Assembly (NCBI GenBank): GCA_018606645.1
Contig: JAGVRI010000003.1
Coordinates: 273,736-337,735, forward strand
Direction of reading: 5' to 3'
From: Chloroflexota bacterium
GTDB taxonomy: Bacteria; Chloroflexota; Anaerolineae; JAAYZQ01
DNA: 64,000 nucleotides
The notes under the pieces are model-generated. The model was given only the letters and a program-made list of their open reading frames with translations, made no database searches and was not told where the DNA came from. Positions 15,356 through 23,298 of the stretch are shown here, in pieces (the first letter of the stretch is position 1; the number at the start of each line of letters is the position of its first letter). The translations under genes and the position numbers were made by a program.

Positions 15356-16862
15356 GGATCGAGGCGCAGGTACCTGTTCCTCCCGCCGGCTGAAAAGCCG
15401 GCGGTTTTTCTTTGTTTTGATCTTTTCTCAAGTCTAGCCGGCCGCACGCCAGATCGCCATCTGGCTTTTCGAGGCCGATGACAAACTCCTGATGCATGCG
15501 TTGTTGAATCTGAGATGCCAGGTCGACCTCCGCTCCGGCCGGCATCATGCGTCGGTTGCGATCCAGATCGCGAATTCCAACACGGGGAACTTGAAAGCCG
15601 ATCGCCCTGCCGATTTCAGCCAGACAGATCTCGGTTCGCGTGTCTCTGCCACGCAGGACAGAGCTGCCGACTACGACCAGGGCTGCCTTGCCCGGCTTGA
15701 GGACCCGGTACATCTCGCGCAGCACCCGGGTCATTTCCGAGTAGTAGCGATGCAACACCCGACCCTTCTTCGCGTCCAGCCCGGCAATCTCCTCTACGAC
15801 GGCGGCTGCCATGTCAGGCAGTTGCTCAAAGCCCATCTCGGTCAATGCCTCGCCGCCAATATAGTCTTTGCGTTTCTGGCCCAGGTAAGAGATCGGATAG
15901 CCCAGCCAGACCAGGGAGAACTTGTGGGCTCGCATATAGTCAATGGCGTTGGCAGCGTAGGGTGGCGAGGTGACGATCAGATCCACCGAGCTGGAGGCCA
16001 GCGGTAGAGCCTGCGCGTTTCCGGCGGCAATGATGGGTTGAGGTCCGGTCGAACCAAAAGTCTGCACCCCGGCCAGGTTTCGCGCCAGTCTCTTGGCGAA
16101 TTCGTCCAGGGCCGGGCGCAATGTCTTGATCAGCAACCGGCTGCGGGGCGTGCGATCCCCGGCCGGGTCCTGGCCTTCGACCATCTGTCCATCCCGGTCC
16201 ATCACGATCCTGGCCTTGTGGGGTCGGCTATGGGCCAGATCCAGGGCCAGAGAGACTCCCCCGGTCTTGGTAATAATGATCGAGGACAAAGTCACCTCAA
16301 AGAAGGTTCTGAGATCAGGTGGTTCCACCGCCTCGATAGCAGCGATCAGGGCCTGTAACTCTAGCTGGGTTTCGGGCGCGAACCAATAGTCCACGAACTG
16401 GCGGGTCTGAGGGTTCCAGCGCTGTTCCAACGCCTTGACCAATTCATCTCGTTGGTGGCGAAGGGCGAAGCTGGCCTTCTCCAGGATCTGGGCGGCTTGG
16501 TCCAGTACGGCGACCGGGTCTACCGGGGTGACTTTGACCTTGGCGATCAGCAGCGCCAGGGGATCGATGTCATAGCCGATCCCCTGACGTCCGGCCAGCA
16601 AAGCCTCGACGACGGTGGTTCCCGATCCGACCATTGGATCGAGGACGACCTCGCCCGGATCGGTCAGGCCCTCGATGAAGGTGCGCGGCAACTGCGGCGG
16701 GAACTTGGCGGGGAAGGCGTGGAGGTTGTGCGAAGCATAGCCGCTGTCCTGGCGGTGAAAGCTCAGGTCCTGGTCCAGCAAGCTGGCCAGGTCCCGCCGC
16801 CCTTGAATCGCTACCGTGGGCTGTGTGGTCCTGAGCGGAAGTTGCCATTGGTACGCAGCCAT
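15345..16862 (-). CDS. DNA amino-methyltransferase (N4-cytosine/N6-adenine type), orphan
   Basis: 505 residues. SAM motif I is DPMVGSGTTVVEALLAGRQGIGYDIDP (about 76-102) and the catalytic motif IV is TSPPYAANAIDY, so motif I precedes motif IV. An N-terminal HNLHAFPAKFPPQLPRTFIE segment is typical of YhdJ-like or site-specific methylases. No restriction endonuclease is next to it, so it may be a solitary methylase that marks the chromosome. It follows the 16884-17432 gene by 21 bases in the same direction. Its last codons overlap the convergent SIMPL gene by 11 bases, and the SIMPL terminator lies inside its coding region. Confidence 0.88.
   Translation of the reverse strand: MAAYQWQLPLRTTQPTVAIQGRRDLASLLDQDLSFHRQDSGYASHNLHAFPAKFPPQLPRTFIEGLTDPGEVVLDPMVGSGTTVVEALLAGRQGIGYDIDPLALLIAKVKVTPVDPVAVLDQAAQILEKASFALRHQRDELVKALEQRWNPQTRQFVDYWFAPETQLELQALIAAIEAVEPPDLRTFFEVTLSSIIITKTGGVSLALDLAHSRPHKARIVMDRDGQMVEGQDPAGDRTPRSRLLIKTLRPALDEFAKRLARNLAGVQTFGSTGPQPIIAAGNAQALPLASSSVDLIVTSPPYAANAIDYMRAHKFSLVWLGYPISYLGQKRKDYIGGEALTEMGFEQLPDMAAAVVEEIAGLDAKKGRVLHRYYSEMTRVLREMYRVLKPGKAALVVVGSSVLRGRDTRTEICLAEIGRAIGFQVPRVGIRDLDRNRRMMPAGAEVDLASQIQQRMHQEFVIGLEKPDGDLACGRLDLRKDQNKEKPPAFQPAGGTGTCASILTE
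15383..15409 (+). terminator. Terminator of the SIMPL gene, inside the opposing methylase gene
   Basis: CCGCCGGCT (15383-15391) pairs with AGCCGGCGG (15396-15404) around GAAA and is followed by TTTTTC. It is a textbook plus-strand terminator, yet it lies within the 3' coding end of the convergent methyltransferase gene. Confidence 0.9.
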
Positions 16863-16883
16863 CTTTTGTCGGCCTGGCCTCGA

Positions 16884-17432
16884 TCAACCCCAGAGAATGG
16901 GCAGGTCGGGCGTGGGTTCCTCTCCCTCAAACTCGAACTCTACCGGGTCGGATCGGATGTCAACGCGAGGAACCAGACGGAGCAACTGTTCGACTCGTCT
17001 CCGATCCCGAACGTAGGTATGACCCATCCAGAGACGCGGGTCCTCGGCCGTGGTGTCCAGACGGAGCCGTACCCGATATCTGCCGGGTTCGCGGGGCTTG
17101 AACCAGGCCAGGGACTGGATGGGGACAAAGCCCGGCCCTTGTTGGGGATCGAAGCTTTCGCCAGGAGCCAGGCGGACGAAATCCTCTGGGCGCAGGCCGC
17201 GCACCATATCCAGTCCCTCGGGAAAGCGGAGTTCTACCGGTCCCGATGGGCCTTCGATCTCGACCAGATAGAGGGGGTAGCGCAGTCCCTCGGATCCGGG
17301 CAGCACGCCCACGATCCAGATCGGTTCTGTCGAGATGTTGGTCACGCGGACCGACCAGGGAGGCGGTTCGACAAAGGGTTGCGGTTCCTCGGTGGCGGGG
17401 CTCAGTTCGATCTGGAGCGGGACGTCGGCCAT
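16884..17432 (-). CDS. Unrecognised beta-sandwich protein, companion of the metalloprotease
   Basis: 182 residues from ATG 17432, with GGAGG immediately upstream in the end of the preceding gene. It has no signal peptide. The sequence alternates beta-strands and prolines (PPWSVRVTNISTEPIWIVGVLPGSEGLRYPLYLVEIEGPSG, LAPGESFDPQQG, PREPGRYRVRLRLDT) and resembles an Ig-like or fibronectin-like sandwich. The middle of the neighbouring metalloprotease has a similar arrangement (GLIEIYIRDP, PPGEKLYESVFL, PGEYWLWATYR), so the two may share a domain. Function unknown. Confidence 0.65.
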   Translation of the reverse strand: MADVPLQIELSPATEEPQPFVEPPPWSVRVTNISTEPIWIVGVLPGSEGLRYPLYLVEIEGPSGPVELRFPEGLDMVRGLRPEDFVRLAPGESFDPQQGPGFVPIQSLAWFKPREPGRYRVRLRLDTTAEDPRLWMGHTYVRDRRRVEQLLRLVPRVDIRSDPVEFEFEGEEPTPDLPILWG

Positions 17433-17433
17433 G

Positions 17434-19509
17434 TTACCTCCCCTTTCTGCGGCCGATCGATCGGGCGCGGTTCTTGAGACTTTCAATGACGTCGGCCTTG
17501 ACCTTCATTCGCTCGAAATACTCGACGGTCTGGCTGAGCAGGGATCGCGCCTCGCGGGGCTGCTCCATCTGCTCGTAGAGCGTGGCCAGTAGCTCCGCTG
17601 CCCGGCCATAGGTAATGTTGTCCAGCGCAGCCTGTCTGGTCCGGGGTGAGATGGTGAGCGCTCGTCGTAGCTCCTGAACGGCAGCTTCGGGCCTGGGAGG
17701 CCGGATGTTACCGGCGACCAGGTCTTTGAACTCCCTGGCCTGGCTGTGACCGAAGCAGAGGTGGATGTGCTGGGCCAGGTTTGTGTCAGGGAACCGCTCG
17801 ACTACTTCCTGGAGCTGTTCGTTCCCGCTCTTCAGATGGGTGGCTCCTTGCATGTAGAGCACATGCCCTTGTTCGTGACCGAAGGTCCGAAGGGCGATCT
17901 CTTCTTCCGCAGAGCTCTGCGGGAATGCCACCCGAATGCGCAGGGCATTGGAGCGAAGCTGCCATTCTCCGGCCCGATAGGTGGCCCATAACCAATACTC
18001 GCCCGGTTCCTGGAAGTAAAAGCCATCGGCTCCATAGGACAGGAAGACGCTTTCGTAGAGCTTTTCGCCCGGGGGCAGTTCCATCGTCTGGGACTCGCCG
18101 CACAACCGGAAGAGGGGGCGATAGCGGCGGACCTGCTGTTTCGGATCGCGGATATAGATCTCGATCAACCCGAACTCGGGGCTGAGCATGGTTGGAACGC
18201 CGATAGGAGTCTGGGTTTGGTTCTTGAGCTTGAGTTCGATCCGGATCGGTTCTGCGAACTGGAAGAGGGTTCGCTCGGGCCGAGTGCGGAGGTAGAGGGC
18301 CACCGGCGCGGCTTCGAGCTGCTCCAGGGAGGCGGCGGGCGGCACTCCCAGCTCGTGGCCCAGCGCGCCAAAGGCCGCGCCGCCGGGAACCACCTCCATC
18401 AGCGAGTGGTGGCGCAGATGGCGGAGCTCTTCTGGATCGAATTCAAAGCGACACTTTTGCCAGAAGCTCTGGCTCCCGTCCCAACCATGGGGCAGCCTGT
18501 AGCCGTACGGATAGCGCCACGGATAATTCATCCAGGAGAGAGAATCAGGTCGGTCCTTGTCGAACGAGTGGATCAGATTGAGGGCATGACCCAACTCGTG
18601 GACACAGGTGCGCAGATAGTTGCGGTCAAAGTCTGCCGGTGGCGCGTCTCCCCATACCTCGGTCCTCTTCATCGTCGAGTGGAACACCGCCGCGCCCTGC
18701 CGGGGATAGGGATCGCCGGGATCGCGGGCCTGGCTGTCGTACATGATACCGGTCACCAGGTATTGAGGAAAGAGCTTGAAGTGAGTCGCGATCAGCAGAT
18801 AGAGTTTCCACTGGGGACGGTCTTGCCACTGGGAGAAATGGTGCTCCATCGCGTGGTGGAGCTCCTGCTCGTCCCATTTCAGGTCAGTCCCGGCTTCGGT
18901 CGGAGCAAAGACCTCATCGGTGGAGGTAATCCGCACATCCACCCCGGCCCGCCGGTAGGCGGTGGTGATGTCCAATTCGAGAGGGGGCAGGTCTGGCGGG
19001 CGGGTGGCCACCGAGTGGGTGTGAAACGGGCGAGGGAGTTCGGTGCCGACGATGCGGTCCACTTCCAACTCGATGGTCCGCAAAAAGGGCGAGACTTGAG
19101 TGCATTGGAAGGTAGTTTTGTAGGTGCCCCAGTGGGTGATCTGGACGGTAGCCGTAACGGGCGAATCCGGAGCGGCCGTGAGTGGTACTGATACCCTTAA
19201 CACCTGTCGAGAAAAGGGTTCCACCAGGGCGGGAGATAACGTCAACCCCGAATAGGAGGCCATCGTGCCCAGGATTACCGCCTGATCGGTTCCGCATTTG
19301 ACATAAGGATGTTCCACCAGGAAGGAACCCCGGTACTCCCAGGTCCCGTCCTCGGCTACCCGATAAAAGTCGCCACTGACCAGGTTCAGCGGCTGATACA
19401 GACCGGAACCGCCTGGTTCCTGAATATCCAGGCGCAGTTCAAGGCCCAGTGAGCCTTGTTGGCCCACGTAGGTGCCGCTGAGGGTGTGGGTCGTTGGTGA
19501 GGTATCCAT
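17434..19509 (-). CDS. Metzincin-type zinc metalloprotease with Ig-like and helical repeat regions
   Basis: 691 residues, preceded by GGAGGTC. No signal peptide is evident. The zinc site HELGHALNLIHS (His304, Glu305, His308, His314) has the HExxHxxxxxH spacing of metzincins, with Asn in the usual Gly place, and a Met-turn follows at SWMNYPW (Met327). Upstream lie beta-rich domains; downstream a sandwich-like segment (about 420-540) resembles the small gene that follows. The last about 120 residues (REFKDLVAGN, AAELLATLYEQMEQPREARSLLSQTVEYFERM) look like TPR-type helices. The substrate is unknown. Its stop lies one base before the start of the downstream gene, so the two are tightly coupled. 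Confidence 0.78.
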   Translation of the reverse strand: MDTSPTTHTLSGTYVGQQGSLGLELRLDIQEPGGSGLYQPLNLVSGDFYRVAEDGTWEYRGSFLVEHPYVKCGTDQAVILGTMASYSGLTLSPALVEPFSRQVLRVSVPLTAAPDSPVTATVQITHWGTYKTTFQCTQVSPFLRTIELEVDRIVGTELPRPFHTHSVATRPPDLPPLELDITTAYRRAGVDVRITSTDEVFAPTEAGTDLKWDEQELHHAMEHHFSQWQDRPQWKLYLLIATHFKLFPQYLVTGIMYDSQARDPGDPYPRQGAAVFHSTMKRTEVWGDAPPADFDRNYLRTCVHELGHALNLIHSFDKDRPDSLSWMNYPWRYPYGYRLPHGWDGSQSFWQKCRFEFDPEELRHLRHHSLMEVVPGGAAFGALGHELGVPPAASLEQLEAAPVALYLRTRPERTLFQFAEPIRIELKLKNQTQTPIGVPTMLSPEFGLIEIYIRDPKQQVRRYRPLFRLCGESQTMELPPGEKLYESVFLSYGADGFYFQEPGEYWLWATYRAGEWQLRSNALRIRVAFPQSSAEEEIALRTFGHEQGHVLYMQGATHLKSGNEQLQEVVERFPDTNLAQHIHLCFGHSQAREFKDLVAGNIRPPRPEAAVQELRRALTISPRTRQAALDNITYGRAAELLATLYEQMEQPREARSLLSQTVEYFERMKVKADVIESLKNRARSIGRRKGR

Positions 19510-19530
19510 GGGCTGACCTCCTTTGCAGTG

Positions 19531-20745
19531 TCAATAGGCGATGGGAACCGAGAGCCAGCTCGGGAAATCAAGAAAGCGACAGGTAAGCCAGGCTCTGGCA
19601 CGGGGCGGATTCTCGAAACGTCGGCACAGACATTGCCCGGGCAGAGAGCCAACCGAGGAGCGGATTTCTGGCCAGGGACAGATGAGATCAGGCAAGTCAG
19701 GCGTGGGTGACGGCGTGGGTGTGGGCGAGGGACGCAAACGCGGCGAGGATCGGGAGGAGAGGGCTGGCGGAGCGCTCGATCCTTTCTTGAACTGAGCGGT
19801 CCACTCCCGGGTGAGTTCCAGGTAGAGAGTACCGTATGCCTGACTCGGCTCGATATACGAACCCTCCAGCCATTCGTTGAACGAGTTGATCACCACCCAG
19901 TGAGGGCGGCTGGCGATCGCTGCCTGCCAGCACTGGCGATAGAACTCACCATCTTGCCGGGGCCGGGCGAACCCATGGGCTGGCCGCGCCTTGCGATCAT
20001 CGTACCCGGGCATCACGGTGGCGATCCATAGCTTATTTGTCCCGTGTTGTTGGTTGTAGGTCTGCACCCGCTTGCCCCAGGATGGCAGGATGTGGGCCGG
20101 GGCCATCCCGTTCGGCCAGATAATGCTGTACAGGTGATGACCATCGAACACCGACAGGTATTTCAGGTCGGTGCCCTCGGCGATCCACCAGGCGTTATGA
20201 TGGGGGTCTACCTCTTCGCGCAGCGCCTGCCAGGCGGATACCGACAGGCGCGATACGTTGTAGAAAAAGATGACGGGACGGTTCTGGACCCGCAGGTAGG
20301 CCTTGTGCGCAGCGTGGACGGTATGGAGATAGCGCAGGTGGTCGGCATAGGCCGCCGGGCCGCTCATAAAGGGTGAATTGAGATCAAAGTCCACGGCGAC
20401 GTGAAAGCCCTGTTCGGCGGCTACATCCAGCAAGGTCGCCAGGTTCTTATTGGTGGGGTTGTTCTTGCCCCACCAGTTCAGGATAAAGGCATCTATGCCG
20501 GCCTGTTTCGCCTGTCCAACGTGGCGGGCCATGGTCTCTCGGTGCGCCGATGTGTATGGGGACAAGGGCAGGTCGGGGACCCGGCCGGACTTCCAGGTGT
20601 TCTGGTCATACCAGGCATAGTAGAAAGCCAGAACGAGTCGTTCCGCCTGCGGTTGTGCGAAGGAAAGGGAACCGGGGAGCAGACACAGGCCAACGGTCAG
20701 TAAGCTGCTCAGGATCGATGCTGATCTGCGCTTTTGCCTATTCAT
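19531..20745 (-). CDS. Secreted GH99-like (endo-mannosidase/WbsX-type) glycoside hydrolase
   Basis: 404 residues from ATG 20745; an ATG at 20766 would precede the predicted transcription start. A signal peptide (SILSSLLTVGLCLLPGSLSFAQ) is followed by the barrel pattern of GH99-like proteins: LVLAFYYAWYDQNTW, HVGQAKQAGIDAFILNWWG, GFHVAVDFDLNS, RPVIFFYNVSR, HWVVINSFNEWLEGSYIEPS and YLELTREW. The NEW.EG.IEPS motif is characteristic. A Pro/Thr linker and a short tail with two Cys end the protein. Family members act on alpha-mannosides or remain uncharacterised, so the substrate is open. It is the first gene of a minus-strand run that continues with the metalloprotease 21 bases later. Confidence 0.82.
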   Translation of the reverse strand: MNRQKRRSASILSSLLTVGLCLLPGSLSFAQPQAERLVLAFYYAWYDQNTWKSGRVPDLPLSPYTSAHRETMARHVGQAKQAGIDAFILNWWGKNNPTNKNLATLLDVAAEQGFHVAVDFDLNSPFMSGPAAYADHLRYLHTVHAAHKAYLRVQNRPVIFFYNVSRLSVSAWQALREEVDPHHNAWWIAEGTDLKYLSVFDGHHLYSIIWPNGMAPAHILPSWGKRVQTYNQQHGTNKLWIATVMPGYDDRKARPAHGFARPRQDGEFYRQCWQAAIASRPHWVVINSFNEWLEGSYIEPSQAYGTLYLELTREWTAQFKKGSSAPPALSSRSSPRLRPSPTPTPSPTPDLPDLICPWPEIRSSVGSLPGQCLCRRFENPPRARAWLTCRFLDFPSWLSVPIAY

Positions 20746-20768
20746 AATTGTTCTGTCCTGATGCAATC

Positions 20769-20797
20769 AGTATATCACAGGTTCAGGGAGGGCGCAA
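20769..20797 (-). promoter_or_regulatory. Promoter of the GH99-like operon
   Basis: On the minus strand TTGCGC (20792-20797) and TATACT (20769-20774) are 17 bases apart. Transcription should begin near 20762, before ATG 20745. Confidence 0.65.
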
Positions 20798-20821
20798 CAT
20801 CGTCAACGTCGTCTTCCAGGG

Positions 20822-20909
20822 CTGTTGCCAGGTCCAACACCAGTGGGAGTGGAGGCTTGAGCTGGAACGGAATCGCGCAGAACCCAGCTAAAGCTTCCAC
20901 TCCTGGACC
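20822..20909. repeat. Dispersed repeat, copy A, with large hairpin
   Basis: Bases 20822-20877 match 63834-63890 at about 90 percent, with one gap. Here the repeat also forms a long imperfect palindrome: GGAGTGGAGGCTT (20846-20858) and AGCTGG (20860-20865) pair with CCAGCT (20884-20889) and AAGCTTCCACTCC (20891-20903). It sits between two minus-strand genes. It resembles a REP- or MITE-like non-coding element. Confidence 0.65.
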
Positions 20910-20976
20910 GTTCCGCAAAGCGACAGCGGGCTTGTCAACGTTGGTCTTTATGCTCCGATGCGCCCAGTAATCCGTG

Positions 20977-21663
20977 TCAGGTTGATGGGTAGAGCCAGAA
21001 CCGGGTGGGGAGCCGTTTGCCGATGGGACAGGCGGTGATACATGCCGCACATTGAAAGCGGGTGTGGGGCGTGGGAAAATGGAGTCTCTCCTTTTGGAGC
21101 GCAATCATGGCCGCATCCGGTTCAAATTCAGCCAGGCAGCGAGACCGATCGAAACCGGTGGGAAGCAACGCGCCGGTAGGGCAGGCGGCCAGGCACAGGC
21201 TGCAACTCACGCAATAGTAGTCGTGCACCGGTTCGGCCGGCGGCAGCCACAGATCGGTAAACACGGCGCCAAACCGCACGCGGGGGCCAAAGGTCCGGGT
21301 CAGGATCAGGTTGTTCAGACCTCGGACACCCAGCCCGGCCAACACTGCCGCTTTTTTCAGGTCCAGGAGGGCCAGGCTGTTTTCGTAAGTCAACGGCTGG
21401 GCCCGGTGGCCGGCCGCGATCAGATTCAAGGCCAGTCGGGCTGCGCCGGCCACCAGCCGTTCGTACATCCATTTGCTCCAGCGTTGGACTCCGCCTTGCT
21501 CCAGATAGAGCTCCAGGTCCCAGGCGGGATCCAACGCGGCCATGGCGAGCACAATCACCGACTGGGTCCAGGGTGGCACGGCAGGAAAGGCCGAAGCCGG
21601 AGCAATTCCCACCAGGTCAAACCCGAGGGTGTGGGCCTGGAGGCGGAGTTCGTCCTGATCCAT
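20977..21663 (-). CDS. QueG-like double [4Fe-4S] ferredoxin-type protein
   Basis: 228 residues, shorter than QueG (about 350-380). The N-terminal part (GFDLVGIAPASAFP, VIVLAMAALDP, KKAAVLAGLGVRGLNNLILTRTFGPRVRFGAVFTD) resembles the catalytic core of epoxyqueuosine reductase-like proteins. Two cluster motifs follow: CVSCSLCLAACP and, with an upstream Cys, CAACITACP. QueG itself needs cobalamin and a C-terminal HEAT region that is absent here, so this may be a different reductase of the family. The start ATG at 21663 lies at the predicted transcription start, suggesting a leaderless message. Confidence 0.75.
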   Translation of the reverse strand: MDQDELRLQAHTLGFDLVGIAPASAFPAVPPWTQSVIVLAMAALDPAWDLELYLEQGGVQRWSKWMYERLVAGAARLALNLIAAGHRAQPLTYENSLALLDLKKAAVLAGLGVRGLNNLILTRTFGPRVRFGAVFTDLWLPPAEPVHDYYCVSCSLCLAACPTGALLPTGFDRSRCLAEFEPDAAMIALQKERLHFPTPHTRFQCAACITACPIGKRLPTRFWLYPST

Positions 21664-21669
21664 GGAAAT

Positions 21670-21698
21670 AGTATATCCCTAGGGGGATTGGAGGTCAA
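21670..21698 (-). promoter_or_regulatory. Promoter of the QueG-like gene, predicting a leaderless mRNA
   Basis: On the minus strand TTGACC (21693-21698) and TATACT (21670-21675) are 17 bases apart. The -10 box ends 6 bases before the ATG, so transcription would start at or next to the start codon. Confidence 0.68.
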
Positions 21699-21809
21699 AC
21701 GGGGGCCTTGGCGGGGTTTGCACGGCGAAGCGTTCATCGCCTCGTTCGCCCCCAAATGCGAAGATGCGCCGGGGTTCGTGCGCGTATCAACGATGAAAGA
21801 GGCTGTGGT

Positions 21810-21838
21810 TTGGACAATGTCCAGGAATATGGTACAAT
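21810..21838 (+). promoter_or_regulatory. Promoter of the gcvPA operon
   Basis: TTGGAC (21810-21815) and TACAAT (21833-21838) are 17 bases apart. The leader to ATG 21901 is only about 55 bases, too short for a glycine riboswitch. Confidence 0.72.
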
Positions 21839-21900
21839 TTCGGATGTTCTTGCGGCATAGGCAGGCAGACCATGTGCTCGAGGAGGAGGAACGATTTACC

Positions 21901-23298
21901 ATGACGCGAGACGGTCCGATGATCCATCCGTACATCCCCAATTCCGTGCCCGCGATCAAGGAGCAGATGCTTCAGGAGATCGGGGTGAACGACATCGAAG
22001 AGTTCTATGAAGATATCCCTACGGAACTCCGATTGACCGGATTGATGAATCTACCCCCGCCGTTTCTCTCGGAGATTGAGCTGAGGAGGCATGTCGAGGG
22101 CTTGTTAGCCAGGAACCGGACGGCCGATGAGGTCCTTAGTTTTTTGGGGGCGGGCTGCTACCAGCACCAGGTGCCGGCCGTATGTGATGAAATCAATCAG
22201 CGAGGCGAATTTCTGACCGCCTATGCCGGGGAGCCGTATGACGACCATGGCCGGTTCCAGGCGCTCTTTGAATATACGAGCATGATGGGCGAACTGCTGA
22301 ACATGGATGTGGTCAACGTCCCCACCTACGACGGGTTCCAGGCGGCCGCCACCTCGCTGCGCATGGCTTCTCGCCTCACCGGGCGGCCTGAAGCCCTGGT
22401 ATGTGGGACGATTGGACGGGATAAGCTGTCCAAAATCCGGGATTACTGCCAGCGGGCGATGGAGATCCGACTCGTCCCCTACGATCCAAAAACCGGGCTG
22501 ATGGACCTGAAGAGCCTTCGCGCCATGATCTCGGACCGGACCGCCGCTGTCTATTTCGAGAATCCGTCGTATCTCGGCTTTGTGGAAAGTCAAGGGGACG
22601 AGATCGCGGCGCTCGCCCATGAGCATGGCGCAGTGTGTGTGGTCTCGGTGGATCCGATCTCGTTGGGGGTGATCGCGCCGCCGGCCGATTACGGAGCCGA
22701 TATCGTCTGCGGCGACATTCAGCCGTTGGGGATTCACATGCAGTACGGCGGGGGACATGGCGGCTTTATCGCCACCCGCGATGAAGAACGGTATGTGATG
22801 GAGTATCCGTCGCGGCTGTTTGGGATTGCCCCGACGCGGGTTCCAGGAGAGTATGGCTTTGGCGATGTGGCCTACGAGCGGACCTCGTTTGCCCAGCGGG
22901 AGAAGGGCAAGGAATGGGTCGGGACGGCAGCGGCGTTGTGGGGGATCACCGCCGGCGTGTACCTGGCGCTGATGGGTCCCCAGGGGATGGTCGAGATCGG
23001 CGAGGGGATTATGGCGCGGACCTATTATGCCATGGCCCGACTGGCCGAGATCCAGGGCGTCCGAGTGCCGCTGTTCCACGCTCCTCATTTCCAGGAGTTT
23101 GTCGTCAACTTGGACCAGACGGGCAAGACCGTGGCCGAAATCAACCGCGCATTGCTGGCGCGGGGTATCTTTGGCGGGAAGGACCTGAGCCGGGAGTTCC
23201 CGGAACTGGGGCAGAGTGCTCTCTATTGTGTGAGCGAGGTGCACCAACAACGAGACCTGGATCGGCTGGCCGAGGCGCTGGAGGAGGTGGTACGATGA
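21901..23298 (+). CDS. gcvPA: Glycine decarboxylase P-protein, subunit 1
   Basis: 465 residues from ATG 21901; the much longer open frame upstream runs through the promoter and the opposite gene and is not coding. Family landmarks are clear: MIHPYIPNSVPAIKEQMLQEIG, LPPPFLSEIELRRHVEGLLARN, FLGAGCYQHQVPAVCDEINQRGEFLTAYAGEP, FEYTSMMGELLNMDVVNVPTYDG and PLGIHMQYGGGHGGFIATRDE. With subunit 2 it forms the PLP-dependent decarboxylase that releases CO2 from glycine and passes the aminomethyl group to lipoyl H-protein. Its stop overlaps the next start (ATGA). No gcvH or gcvT is in this window. Confidence 0.95.
   Translation: MTRDGPMIHPYIPNSVPAIKEQMLQEIGVNDIEEFYEDIPTELRLTGLMNLPPPFLSEIELRRHVEGLLARNRTADEVLSFLGAGCYQHQVPAVCDEINQRGEFLTAYAGEPYDDHGRFQALFEYTSMMGELLNMDVVNVPTYDGFQAAATSLRMASRLTGRPEALVCGTIGRDKLSKIRDYCQRAMEIRLVPYDPKTGLMDLKSLRAMISDRTAAVYFENPSYLGFVESQGDEIAALAHEHGAVCVVSVDPISLGVIAPPADYGADIVCGDIQPLGIHMQYGGGHGGFIATRDEERYVMEYPSRLFGIAPTRVPGEYGFGDVAYERTSFAQREKGKEWVGTAAALWGITAGVYLALMGPQGMVEIGEGIMARTYYAMARLAEIQGVRVPLFHAPHFQEFVVNLDQTGKTVAEINRALLARGIFGGKDLSREFPELGQSALYCVSEVHQQRDLDRLAEALEEVVR

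Noticed and set aside
16452..17477. 341-codon open frame opposite the DNA methyltransferase and its neighbour
   Set aside because: It crosses the junction of two good minus-strand genes; codon use is that of an antisense frame.
17750..17900. Second HExxH (HEQGH) in the metalloprotease
   Set aside because: It lies in a later, beta-sandwich-like region with no third ligand or Met-turn, so it is probably chance.
18217..19191. 324-codon open frame on the plus strand opposite the metalloprotease
   Set aside because: Shadow frame of a GC-rich gene; no family features and no ribosome site.
21052..21900. Long open extension in front of gcvPA
   Set aside because: It runs antisense through the QueG-like gene and across the promoter at 21810-21838; the family start and ribosome site are at 21901.
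21839..21900. Glycine riboswitch before gcvPA
   Set aside because: The leader is only about 55 bases, too short for the aptamer.
22914..23294. Open extension in front of gcvPB
   Set aside because: It overlaps gcvPA in another frame; the ATGA overlap at 23295 and the family N-terminus fix the start.
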